Origin: Siphonodentalium dalli
Lineage: Eukaryota > Mollusca > Scaphopoda > Gadilida > Siphonodentaliidae
NCBI GenBank assembly: GCA_032622095.1
Contig: CP136067.1
Location: forward strand, 95,908,707-95,972,706
DNA: 64,000 nucleotides
Direction of reading: 5' to 3'
Shown: one piece after another, positions 9,328-20,209 of the stretch
How the letters are laid out: every line of letters starts with the position of its first letter
Numbering within the stretch: the stretch's first letter is position 1
The notes under the pieces: generated by a model
Databases searched by the model: none
Seen by the model: the letters and a program-made list of their open reading frames with translations, nothing else
What the model was told of the DNA's origin: nothing
Translations under genes and position numbers: made by a program

Positions 9328-12300
9328 TTAACTTATTCCAAGGCGCCTCTCTGGTAGGATGAGTGATTCGTCGGTCCTGTGGTGTTGTCGAACTGGTAAC
9401 ACTCCTCTTCCTGGTTCGCTAGGACCACTTATCCTGCTTGTTTTTCGTCTTGGTTTTGCTCGTGCTCGTTCTTCCTTGTCGAAGAAATGGTCCCTAAAGG
9501 AGATTAATTACAAGTTTTAAATTAGTGACGTAATAAATACAGAACATATTTTTTTCTTCAGATAACTGACAAAATCAATGAATGAAAATAATATACTATA
9601 ATAATAATAATATAATATAATTATATTTTTATGTTATTTGTATTTACTGCTTTTGAGTTCAGATACCCGAAATATCTCTGGAGTGGCCAGAGAAAAAAAT
9701 TGATCCCACAAACGACTTGTCGCAAGAATTTCTGCCCACAACGCAGGTCACAGAGAAATATTTGGTATCGAATCACAAATCACCAGATTTCTTTTTTATT
9801 ATAAGTGTTACGGCTCAAATTTCGTTAAAGTGTGTGACATTTGGGATGGAAACGGGTATTGACGTCATGGAAGTGAAGTGAACAGTTTTTTCTATGTCTT
9901 CAATGCGGGTCGGGTGGTGGATGGGGCAATATATTTGACAACTAGGGGATTTTAACGTTTGTAATCTCATTTGATGAGTGAGATCCCCCTCCACGTAAAT
10001 TATGGCTGACGCGAAAACATTTTAATTAAAGTTGAGTTAAGTTTTAGAGTGTTACAGATAAAGCCTTACTTTGGGACAATATGAAAATCCTTCTCTTCAG
10101 TATCATCAGCTGCAGATAATATCTCAGCTTCATTCTGGGGACAAGAAGGTTCTGGTTTGTGCTCTGGGTAAACCGCGCTTCTTGAAGTCCTCGTTAGGAA
10201 TATCCTGTTAAATAAAAAAGAATCCACACATGCTATTCAAAGAATTAAATTCATCTACACAAATTATACAAGAAAACCATAGTCAGAAATGGTAACACCA
10301 CCAAGATCATATTATTTTCCATAAATATAAATTATAATATAAAATATATTGGTTACACGAATGCACCGCCTCAGAATTCCGTTAAAACAACTAATCCTTC
10401 AAATTATTACAAAAAACTACGGCTTATTACTGCAGGTTTCTCATTCACCACACCATAAAGCTTCTAAATGTGGATAAAACATCGGAGGTATTGTGTTCCC
10501 GCCAAGAGTGCATGGCCCAGCCATTGTTCATACCTAAACATCGAAATCGATTAACGCTGCTATAATGATTACATACTGCAACTTTAAGACATCCAGCGAA
10601 TACACACCCCACAAAACCCGAAATGTGTTGTCCTGCGAGATATCCCATCGCTATAGCTCAATTTGACAGGCCAGATTAGTCTTTCTACAATATCCTAAAA
10701 TAATAAAGCTTCTCAAATCATCGGCATAGTCAATAGAATTTTTACGAAGTTGTACATTCCAACTACAGCTTTTACCGGACTCGGGGTCGCAGTACAACTT
10801 TAACGCGTCCCAAAATAACCGCATTCGGGGTAGCACTACATCTTTTAAAGCGACCCAATCTATTTATAAAACCTACATGGGCCCACCTCTTTCTAATATT
10901 TGGCCGACAGTATACACCGGTGGTGTTAATAATGAATTGGCCAACTCGTGTTAGCTTAGCATGTCCACTTATTTCTTTCTGTATACTTATCGCTTGCTCG
11001 TCCTCTGCAGATTGGAACTCTTGCAGCGCTTCCTCCGGAAGCCATCCGATGTCGCCTTCTTTGGGCGTGTTATTTTCAGGTGTAGATTTTTGTATCTTTT
11101 TCCGACTTTCTTTTATTAACTTTTCCAGTTTTTTCCAGATTACTTTCCGATAAGAATCGAAAATTCCATCTACTGATGACACGAATAAACAATTGTTCCC
11201 CGAATCATTTTTCACTTCACATATTTCAGACAGGCCAGTAGCATTTGAAATATCCACGCGCCCTAGTTTTCTCAAAAATGTCACGATAGTCTGTTTTGTT
11301 TTTTTTCGAGAGTCAGCCCACACATCTTTCTGCAACTGGAGTAGAGTTAGAGGTCTTCCGTCATCAGTGCGCGACAACAGTGGGATCAACTGACCATCAA
11401 ATGCCATTCCAACTACATTTTTTCCAGCGCTGATACAGGACGATAACACAGCTTTGGACATACTTCGTACAACGTCCATAGAAAGACTATACCCTTTCAT
11501 GGCGTATGCTATGGGAGAAGAATGTGGAGATTCTGATTTCCAGCTTCTGTCGGAATCTTGAAGCAACCAGACTAAAACTTCTGTAGCTTTTCTGCGACAC
11601 AGGTGATGGAGAGTTTGTATACATTTTTTCAATCTATCTAGACATTTTGCCATCTTGACACATGCTTCATTTATACTTGATATCGATATACTGTTGTCAA
11701 TACCGGCAAAAGTAAACGGTGTCTCGGCATCTGCAGTCACAATTTCAATCTCTTTCTTTAGCTCTCTTGATGGAAATTCTCCTAGAAACGTAACGTTATT
11801 ATGAACAAACTGCTGAATACGACTTTTGATCATACCAACATTTTTCGAGGTTTTAGTTGGCCGCTTTGGTTTACCACATAGATACAGATCCTCAGATTCC
11901 TGAATGAGCATGTCCCATAGTTCCTGGTCGAATGTAACATCAAATACAGTTGAACTCTGCTTCCCATAACAGAGAAATAACAGTTTGTCAGTTTGCAGAG
12001 CTTTCATTTCTGCTTGTACTTGGCATACATAGTAATGTGGCATTTCATACACAACAGGAAGCTTGTACTTCGCTGGTGGTGGACATTTGAATTCGCACCC
12101 GTATAAAGTTTGATCCATGGGTTCGCATGATGATTCGAGGCATATTCTTCCATCTGGAGACACGAAGAATAATGGATCATTTTTCTTTTCGCCATCAATG
12201 ACATACGAACCAACTTCGATGTATACAGTATCCGGGAACAAGAACGGCAAAACAACAGCTGTCATGGTAGCCACAGCATTGGGTTCATTGTCGGTTCCGT

Positions 12301-14507
12301 ATTGCATTCTTTCCAGAGTTTCCGGAGAATAAACAACTTCTTTGCCATGAATTACCTTGTCAAAGTGTTTTTTTTGCTCGCTTAAAGAACGGAGCCCGAG
12401 AGCATTGTGCAGGGTGGATCCAGTTATCTTGTACTTCGATCTATTTTCATGCCACTCATCGCTCCGCTGCATGATAAAATTAGAATTATCTGCATAGTCC
12501 ACAGGAAGTGAACTTGGAGGCTTTAGCCCAACCCAATTTTTTTGTGTCGATCTCGAAACGGAATCCTCACTTACATATTGGTGTGACTGCGACAATGCAC
12601 TGCAGGTTTCCACGATAACGTTTATTTCCGATAATGTTTCGGTCACTACCTCGTCTATCTGGTGAATCGTCGCCCGTATGCTACTTTTGGCAAAAATATA
12701 TCTGTTTTCGTCTGCCTTTTTGTCCTTTTCGTCGAGTTTTTCAAGTGTCATAGCCTGTTTGCACTTTATACTGCGTACATCATGTAAACGTGACCCTAGG
12801 TTAACAACTGTTTGCTTCATATTCGTTTTGATACTCCGGATTGTTGATTCCTTGTCATTCGATTCGGATATCTCGGTTAATGTATGAATAACTTCATCTA
12901 AACCTTCTATTTCCTTGTCTAGTTTCTCTTTCTGGGCAGCAGCAGTTTCATCAGGTCCGTGGCCAAACAAATCTATGTCACCACCTTTACTGTCAACACC
13001 CGGCACCAACTTTTTTCCATCGACGCTCACGATATAGCTCCTGGTGTCGGTTACATCATTGGGGTTCAGGGCTTGTGTAATAATTCCTGGCTTTAGTCGC
13101 TGTGGAAAATTCTCCTTATTATATGCTCGCAGTATTGAAAGTGAAGGAACAGCGAAATTTATGTTCGATTCACTTGGCTTAAATGTCCCCCTTGACTCCT
13201 CGCCTGACGTCAAGTTACCTGTACTCTTCAAACCGCTCATGAATAGAGCAAACTTGTCTCCAAATAGTCTGTACCCAAACTTCCAAAATTTCGTGGTGTC
13301 GTTCCAGTACCACATGCTTGTGGTTGTAATCTGCGAAAACCATCGAACGGTTTCTAGGAACAATCTAAAAGATATATTTTGAAGAGGAAATTCGTCCTCT
13401 GCAATTAATGCAACGAACTCCTTCAGTTCCAATAAACACCCAGCGTTGTGAAGTTTTTCGGCAACAACTGGTAAATTTGTTTGTATCTCTGTCAGAGTGT
13501 CATTAACAAAATTCGATGTTTTTGGCTTAGATGCATCGAACAATTTCCGTTTCGCACACTGTTTCACGTGTAGTTTTTTGTTATGTTGTACTTTTGGCTT
13601 TGTGGGAGCGTGGGATGTAACAGTCGGTTGATGTTCACTACACTGTGGAGTTTCCAGAAGATCAGAGGTTGACACATTCGCCGGCGACGTTTCCGGTGCA
13701 GGTGCTGTCCTCGGGATTGTCGGTCGACTCTTTTTTGTTTTATACCAACCAGGCCCGGCAAAGGAATACTTCCTTTTACGAGCACTGAAATAGAAGAAGA
13801 AATAACATAAAAATTATATCAATTCACAAACAAATGATTTTCTATCGTTCCAAACTCGTCTTAATAAACCAGACCAAAATATATCCATTCACGATAATGT
13901 ATTAACTAGCATTATAAGGCTTACTTCTGTTTCTAACGGGCATTGCGTCTCGTCATCTGTGGCTCGACGCAATACTTATCAGAAACAAAAGATCGCCTCA
14001 AAACATGATACTGTATGGACACACAATGGTAATAACACATATTCACCAAGTTGCGCAAGTCTGAGGGCACGATCGATGGATAAATGGATACGTATCTGAG
14101 AACTGTCATATTGTCGATCCGATGGATGGAGTTGTCATTTCCCGATAAATGCGTTGCCAATTTTTTCATCAAAAATGAATTTTGAAAAGTGACAAATATG
14201 CTTTTTTTTTGTTTTGAGAGCAATATAGTTGCATTTATTATAGCTCAAAGTGGTGGAAGTCACCACGGGGCCGGTTTGACACTCCTTATTGTTGCGAGAG
14301 ATACAAATACAGACCGAAAATAGGCGACTGTTGACACATAAAGCAATAGGAAAATCGGCGATTGCGATTTTGTATCGTTATGTTCATATGATTTCAAACT
14401 TCAGATTCCGATGGGAATTTGACGAATGATTTCTATGACATTCGTTTTACTAGAATAAATTGGTCGGAGCTAAGAAAAAATGCTACTTACCTTTTTGAGA
14501 ATGACAT
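9328..14507 (-). CDS. YqaJ / lambda-exonuclease-type nuclease protein of the transposon
   Basis: Predicted exons on the minus strand: 14491-14507 (leader MSFSK in the right TIR), about 13784-10930, 10204-10070 and 9493-9328 (stop). Exon 2 follows TTCTTCTATTTCAG and joins the leader in phase (AG + T). It runs into an ARKRKYSFAGPGWYK basic segment, likely nuclear-targeting, and stays open for 950 residues. Nuclease motifs in spliced numbering: QRSDEW near 445, YGTDNEPNA near 502-510, SPDG with D550, GCEFKCP with E570 and K572, then YYVCQVQAEM near 590. These fit a PD-(D/E)XK YqaJ fold with all expected catalytic residues. A predicted coiled coil precedes it. A later block, AFDGQ ... PLTLLQLQKDVW, is unassigned. 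Exons 3 and 4 join in frame (CCA AA | G GAC) and encode an acidic then basic tail. An F1 element (10268-10930) interrupts the exon 2/3 junction. Read through it, the frame ends at 10772 with an element-derived tail. The role in transposition is inferred. Confidence 0.8.
10268..10930 (+). mobile_element. Short F1 element inserted in the YqaJ gene
   Basis: The ends are ACAAGAAAACCATAGTCAG and GTATACACCGGTGGTGTTAAT. On the minus strand the nuclease frame enters it directly after GHAKLTRVGQF. I found no splice donor in the phase that exon 3 (10204) requires. The insertion therefore either removed the junction or sits just outside it. Confidence 0.75.
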
Positions 14508-14633
14508 TTCGTCTGCTTGGTATATAAAAAAAGGAAATCTCCACCGGGAACCGGACGCGTTTCCACCGGGAACCGGAATTATCTCCGATCTTTGGAAATT
14601 CGATTACTGAGTGTGGTTACAGGACCCTGTGAA
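13884..14633. repeat. Right TIR of the YqaJ/zinc-finger transposon
   Basis: Reverse complement of the left arm without the nested MITE. It contains the same 17-nt leader exon and GTAAGT donor on the minus strand. An internal 96-residue frame (minus, 13933-14223) matches an 88-residue frame in the left arm, but it lies in the predicted intron and is explained by arm identity, not by coding constraint. Confidence 0.9.
14491..14507 (-). other. TIR-encoded leader exon, right copy
   Basis: Minus-strand ATGTCATTCTCAAAAAG followed by GTAAGT, identical to 6978-6994. It splices in frame to the acceptor at 13785-13786 to begin the nuclease protein. Confidence 0.75.
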
Positions 14634-15218
14634 ACCTACTGACGAAGAGCGGTCGTCAGTTACCCTGCCCGATAAGTAGTTAATTTATATACGGATATCA
14701 GTTCAATAACAAGAAAACCATAGTCAGAAATGGTAACGCCACCAAGATCATATTATTAGCCATAAATATAAATCATAATATAAAATATATTGGTTACATG
14801 AATGGACCGCCTCAGAATTCCGTTAAGATAAGTAATTCTTCAAATTATTACAATGAACTACGGCTTATAAATTACTGCAGGTTTCTCATTCGCCACACCA
14901 GAATGCTTCTAAATGCGGATCAAAGCTAAGAGTGCGTGGCACAGCCATTGTTCATAGACATTTTACAGATAGCGAGAATGATGCATGCTGGGAACGAAAG
15001 CATCCACAGCAAAGCCATGTGCTTACGGAGGCATGCGTTTATTATAGGAGATTTATGGTGGGCCTATAAAACTAATTATAACTTTGTTATCTGTCATAGT
15101 TTATGCGTGAAATTTTAAACATATATACCTGGACATCTACCCCTTCCAGAATGTTGAAAAACATTTTCAGTTGCTCATCGTATTTTTATAGACGAAATAG
15201 TCCGAAATTCCAGAAAAT

Positions 15219-15926
15219 TGCGCTAACTGCTCAATGTTTTAATGTGTTACAAAACGTCTGATAAAAATAGTTCTATCGGGAATATTCACACCATTTTTTT
15301 TCAGAGAACATAGTGTAAATATAGTCCTATCGGGATATCGTAAAGGAGATTAATTAAACCCCTCAGACTGCCGAAACTGACGACATTAAATTCGCTTTTT
15401 CGTGTCCCACGGAAATGAAACTTGTCTGTCCATTGATCACGTTATTTATTTGACATAGTATTTTTTTCTTCTGTTGTATTTGAACACTTGTTGCACGCGC
15501 AGGCTGCACGATCATAATAACTTCAACCGATAAGCGCCGACTGATACCCGCGCAACAGTTTGTCTCAAATAAATTGTTATCAAAACGCAGGTTTATGGCC
15601 GCGGACATAAGCCGATTAAGTGTAATGTAATTTATCCATGAACTTGACTGAAAAATTGTGATTCTATCACCATTAGCCACGAAAATGGGACCTCTAAACA
15701 GGCAAGTTTGATTTTCGGGGGACACGAACAAGCGAATTTATTGTCGGCAGTTTCGGCAGTCTGAGGGTTAATTAATCCCGAATTAAACGGAACTACTTTA
15801 CGATAGTCCGATAGGACTATGTTTACTCTATGCATGTTCTCTGAAAAAATAGTGTGAATATTCCAGATAGAACTCTTTTTATCAGACGTTGTGTAACACC
15901 TTAAAACATTGAGCAGTTATAGCGCA
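15219..15926. mobile_element. Nested MITE carried inside F1
   Basis: Inverted terminal segments of about 140 bp begin at GCGCTAACTGCTCAATG and continue through TCTGATAAAAA and TAGTCCTATCGG on both sides. Short F1 copies (for example 10268-10930) lack it. Confidence 0.7.
15358..15767. mobile_element. piggyBac-like non-autonomous element
   Basis: The ends CCCTCAGACTGCCGAAACTG and their inverse abut TTAA on both sides. TTAA targets and CCC-type ends fit piggyBac. The interior has a 122-residue frame shared with the mirrored copy at 30555-30923, but it resembles no protein I know and the copies are too recent for that to show selection. Confidence 0.7.
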
Positions 15927-16269
15927 AACCGAAATGTGTTGTCTTGCAAGATATCCCACCGCTTTAGCTAAATTTACCTTCCTACAATATCCATAAAGAG
16001 GATCATATATTATATACCCACGGTTTTAATTATAGAATATAAAATATATTGGTTTCGCGAATGACCAACTCAGAATTCCGTTAAAATAACAATAACAACC
16101 AGCACCTATAACGAACCGTTTTACTGGACTTGGCCTACTGGTCGCGTAGTTCCGACTTTTAAATAAACGGAATTTCCAACTCTATAAATAAAAGCCCCAC
16201 AATGCATTCGCCCTGTCCACCACGCAATATCAAAATCTCAGCAGCTAGATACACCACAGGTGGCGTAAT

Positions 16270-17430
16270 AAATGCTCTTTATTATTTCCATATCAGGAAT
16301 ACAGTAACAAACAAGACAGCAGTAAAATAAATGGGGACAAAAAGTTAGTGTAATCATGTATGAAATTTCCAACTGTTAAAATTCTTTATAACAGTTGTGA
16401 CTCCCACCCCCTCAAAATACCTCCATCATTCGATCCCCGTCCCCATCATAATGGGGACAATAATTACTAGTTGGGATACCAGGCAATGGTAACCATGTAT
16501 TTTAACCTTTATGTTGTAGTGTAATAATGTATGAAATTTCCAACTACATGTGCATTAACTTTTTTTTACAAAAGTTGTGAATCATACACACTCAAAATCT
16601 AACTTCCACCCCCACCCCACTACACTGTCCCTTCCACTTAAAAACATTCTGGAGATCAAGTTGGCCACAGGTGTTCAGTTATTATACCCCACGTGTCTTG
16701 GACTGTTGCCAAATTCACAGTGCTCCATTAGAGGGCCTGCTTGGACTGTTGCCAAATTCACAATGTTAACTGCAGAGAGGTTGTATGTTATTGGAGACGT
16801 TCTAATATGACAATAGGCTGGCCTAATTAACGAACCATGCACAGCTAAATACACACAAGCAACTTTTAATCTTCAAATAGATACAATTTTCGGCCTCCAA
16901 AATTCAATATACTTTCTTATATACAAACAAACATTGAACTCATACCATTGTTTCACTTAACCAAAATAGCGAATTTCCCCAAAAGAACGCATATAGACTG
17001 CGCATGCGCAATTATATTAAAATACCCACAATACACTTCACGAGGCTCTCAATGGGTTATAATATTTGTTTTCCAAATTTGTTTTATCTTCAACTAAAAA
17101 CAAATAGTCTATCGAAATAACTTTCAAATTAATATTACACGTTTCTATAAATAAGCAAATTAGTATATATAAACAAAGCGTATTTCATTAATATTTGACT
17201 ACAAAAAATACTCGGAACACAACTGTAAATAAACTAACTTGAGACTCTCAGTCACTCACACCGTCACAGTCTCAGTCTCACTATTCGCCATTTTTCTTCA
17301 AACAATTTTATTCTTTACAAAATACAAATTATCGGGTTAACATAAAACCATTCAAAAATTGAAACAAACTTAAATAATAAATAAATTAAACCATAAACTC
17401 TTACCATAATTACAGAAAATAAAAGATGGC
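16270..17430. other. Spacer with short duplicated blocks
   Basis: The block TAAT(C/A)ATGTATGAAATTTCCAACT with a nearby AAAAGTTGTGA occurs at about 16350-16395 and 16510-16580, and ATAATGGGGACAA is also repeated. A short repeat, ACTGTTGCCAAATTCACA, occurs twice near 16700-16760. No gene is supported. Confidence 0.4.
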
Positions 17431-17965
17431 CGTTACTACAAAAAAAACAGACATGCGCACTCCAATTAAAATTACCCATAATTCAGTTCACTACACCAGG
17501 GGCTCCCAACAGGTTATACAATATTTTCAGGCTATCAGATTATTTATATTTTCGACTTTAAGTTTACAATTTGAGTCTGTCCTCACTCTATCGATACGAT
17601 TTATCATAAACATATTATACACCAGTGGCGTTAACTTTACAACTTCGGCATCTACGTGATTATATCAGTACGATTCAGTAAGGTACAAACAATCTCCATA
17701 AAATACCCACAATTCAGTTCACTACATGCAGGGGCTCCCAATAGGTTATTCCCATTTATTATGGGCTCCCAATAGGTTATACAATATTTTCAGGCTATCA
17801 GATTATTTATATTTTCAACAACATATTATTACACCGGTGACTTTAAGTTTACAATTTGAGCCTGTCCTGACTCTATCGATAGGATTTATCATATTTTCAT
17901 AAACGTATTATACACCGCTGGCGTTAACTTTACAATTTCGGCATCTACGTGATTATATCGGTACG
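17430..17965. repeat. Degenerate repeat related to F1 ends
   Basis: Two imperfect copies of GGGCTCCCAA(C/T)AGGTTATAC ... AGGCTATCAGATTATTTATATTTTC are followed by TATTATACACC-GTGGCGTTAAC ends. The same block lies inverted at about 56520-56720 in the EF-hand gene intron. Confidence 0.55.
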
Positions 17966-18147
17966 ATTGAGTAAGGTACAAACAATCTCCAAGAATACAT
18001 TCGCCCTGTACTCCATGCGATATAAAAAAACCAAATGCTAGAAACACCACACTAGGTGGCGTAATGATGATCGCAATTGCCGAACTTGCGAATTTCCCGC
18101 ACGATATGTCAACATCGCTTAACCCTTTACCCAACAGAAGGGCCCTG

Positions 18148-18217
18148 TGCCAATGCATTCTCTTATATATGCGAGTCGACCATAGGTCGCCTCGCATATA
18201 TAAGAGAATGCATTGGC
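18148..18217. repeat. About 70-bp hairpin, copy 1
   Basis: GCCAATGCATTCTCTTATAT and its inverse flank a GTCGACCATAGGTCGCC loop region; both arms contain TATATA. It recurs at 18287-18355 in opposite loop orientation, 62044-62113, and in diverged form at 19005-19080. Confidence 0.8.
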
Positions 18218-18286
18218 TTAACACATTAAAAAATATAAAATTGTTAAAGAATGTAAGAAAAAGTGTTAAAAAAAGATTTTTTTTAG

Positions 18287-18355
18287 GCCAATGCATTCTC
18301 TTATATATGCGAGGCGACCTATGGTCGACTCGCATATATAAGAGAATGCATTGGC
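18287..18355. repeat. About 70-bp hairpin, copy 2
   Basis: Same arms as 18148-18217, with the asymmetric loop reversed (GGCGACCTATGGTCGAC), so the two hairpins also pair with each other. Confidence 0.8.
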
Positions 18356-19004
18356 ACATGGTATAACTGTAACTATCACAATGTGGTCAAGGAGCCGGTT
18401 CCAATGATATCCATATTTGTATGGTTCTATTGAGACAGACCGAAGATATTTTAGGCTGTTGAAGCTTTATTTGGCCGGTTTTGGCCGGTTTGTTGGGTAA
18501 AGGGTTAAATAGACTTCGTCAAGTTATATTTCAAACGAAAGAAAATTTATGCCCTATAACATACACTGGGGCATATTTTGGGTGAATTTACAATGTTTTG
18601 GAATTTTTGAGGATATTAGGCGGACAGGGAGACTGACGACCCGTTTTACTCCAAAATTTCCAGTAGATATTGCAAGTTTTCGGTACCATGTCTCAACTTC
18701 CCTTCATTTAATTCTATGGAATAATGCACTAAAAGAAAAAAAAGTTCATGGCCAATAAGACACGTTGAAATAAGTTATGACTGAATTGATCGATTTTGAG
18801 AATCTATGAGAAATATGAAAGATGGTGTCTTTTTCCCAAAATCGGACTTGTGAACCCTGTCACTGGTATACTATATATTGGTTTCGCTGCTATTTTTCAT
18901 CATGAGCCTGTGATACCAATGTGTCCGTATTGAGTTATTATAAAACTGAATTTTGCCTGAAGTAAGCCTCAACATACCAATATCCTTATATATGACCTTA
19001 TGAT

Positions 19005-19080
19005 CTTGTATTTTATATGCGAGGCTCCCCATGGGAGACTCGCTATGGGAGCCTCGCATATATAAAATAATGCACTGGCA
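19005..19080. repeat. Diverged hairpin of the same family
   Basis: TTTTATATGCGAGGCTCCC and the inverse GGGAGCCTCGCATATATAAA flank a short loop. It is followed by TGGCACATGGT, as is copy 2 of the hairpin. Confidence 0.65.
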
Positions 19081-19134
19081 CATGGTCTTTAAGGGTACTC
19101 AATTCTATTAGACGGTCTCCATATCATCAAGTTA

Positions 19135-19975
19135 TAACAACAACAACACCAACAACAACAACAACAACAACAGCATTTCCTCAAAATACGTTTTAGTCAG
19201 AATCGATTAATTACAAGAAAATAATGTTAACCACTGTCAACTATGGTATAAAATTTCCAAAAAACTTGTTATTTATCACCATGTTGTTCAACGTAATATG
19301 GCCGTATTATCAATTGAGTATCACGAAATATGGCCATATTGCCACTTGATTTTCGATATCTGATCACTCTGAGCATTGATGGGTGGGTTCCTCTACTCGA
19401 ATCCAAATATTTTACCCCCCCCCCCCCCAAGGCAAAGAAATATAAATTTTGGAGCGTTCATTCGGTTTGTGCATCTTTAATGCTGCAACGGCGCAGCCCC
19501 CGTCATGAAAGTGTTAATCATGGATTCCATACCGGTTATAAGATGCATAATCCGGACTAACGCTCCCAAATTACTATTTCTTTGGCATCGGGGGTAAAAA
19601 TATTTCATTCGAGTCGAGGAACCCACCCATCAAAGCTCAGAGTGATCAGATATCGATTTTTGAAGTTTGTTATTTCTCGAGATGTGCAATTATTTGTGGC
19701 CCAGAAAAAAATGTCGTCAAACGGACGTTGTGGGACAAAATTGCGGATGAAGATGGATAACTCTAAAATCAATTGGTCGTTCGTCAAAATTTCGTGATAC
19801 TCAAGTGTTAATATACGGCCATATTTCGTTGAACAAAATGTTGATAAATAACACGGTTTTTTTGTGTGGGAAATTTGATACCATAGTTGACAGTAGTTAG
19901 CGTTATTTTGTTGCTCTTAATCGATTCTGATAACTAAAAAGTATTTTGAAAAAATGTTGTTGTTGTATCTTGAAG
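19135..19975. repeat. Near-complete palindromic RA-family element
   Basis: The arms run from a (CAA)n tract and ATCGATTAATTACAAG inward to GGTGGGTTCCTCTACTCGAAT. They are mirrored by ATTCGAGTCGAGGAACCCACC ... CTTAATCGATTCTGATAAC ... TTGTTGTTG. The centre (about 19440-19575) is unique. No coding content. Confidence 0.7.
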
Positions 19976-20019
19976 ATAAGCGGACCGCCTGATCGGATAG
20001 AGTAGAGGCTTGTGCATAA

Positions 20020-20200
20020 TAATCAGAGTCTCTTTACTTCGGGAAAATATAGTGGAGCCCACGCACAGTCCCCTGTGGAAAATACTAAAATACCAATATA
20101 GATTATATCAGTCACTGGTATAGTCTATATTGGTATTTTAGTATTTTCCCCAGGGGGCTGTGGTGGAGCCCACATGGTTTTACTCTATTATATTCACGCC
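20020..20200. repeat. Palindromic insert with a central 50-bp hairpin
   Basis: GAGCCCACGCACAGTCCCCTG on the left is mirrored by CAGGGGGCTGTGGTGGAGCCCAC on the right. The centre (20093-20142) is a hairpin ACTAAAATACCAATATAG ... CTATATTGGTATTTTAGT that recurs at 36484-36543 inside another element's arm. Confidence 0.65.
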
Positions 20201-20209
20201 CGGACGCTG

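Larger units (their letters stand above)
6683..14633. mobile_element. Long-TIR DNA transposon with YqaJ nuclease and zinc-finger genes
   Basis: Two inverted arms (6683-7598 and 13884-14633), nearly identical apart from a nested MITE in the left arm, enclose two convergent genes. The outer ends read CACAGGGACCTGTAAC on the left and GTTACAGGACCCTGTG on the right, each with an internal CAGG/CCTG palindrome. I see no convincing target-site duplication. Cargo is a seven-finger C2H2 protein (+) and a YqaJ-type nuclease protein (-). Each gene starts inside the TIR on its own side, through a shared 17-nt exon. No DDE/D transposase, tyrosine recombinase, rolling-circle Rep or integrase motif is apparent. 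I cannot place it in a named superfamily. It may be a described but unfamiliar family, so novelty is unproven. Confidence 0.85.
14709..16269 (+). mobile_element. Long composite F1 element (+ copy)
   Basis: The termini are ACAAGAAAACCATAG and GGTGGCGTAAT. It is near-identical in reverse complement to 30018-31578. Inside is a second element (about 15219-15926) with inverted ends GCGCTAACTGCTCAATGTTTT, which in turn holds a piggyBac-like insert (15358-15767). The shared nesting in both copies means the composite was copied as a unit. Confidence 0.8.
18123..18504. mobile_element. TTAA-flanked piggyBac-like MITE with two hairpins
   Basis: The ends CCCTTTACCCAACA and TGTTGGGTAAAGGG are flanked by TTAA. 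The left part is occupied by two perfect-looking hairpins of about 70 bp. A related element (61998-62373) has the same TTAA-CCCTTT ends, one hairpin and a demonstrable empty site. Confidence 0.75.

Noticed and set aside
10772-13675. Nuclease protein starting at 13675 and ending at 10772 as a single-exon gene
   Set aside because: 13675 is a GTG, the frame continues upstream to an acceptor at 13785-13786, and the last 50 or so residues are inside an F1 insertion.
15363-15731. 122-residue frame identical in two places (also 30555-30923)
   Set aside because: Both copies are the interior of the same recently copied piggyBac-like insert. No recognisable protein features, so identity reflects recency.
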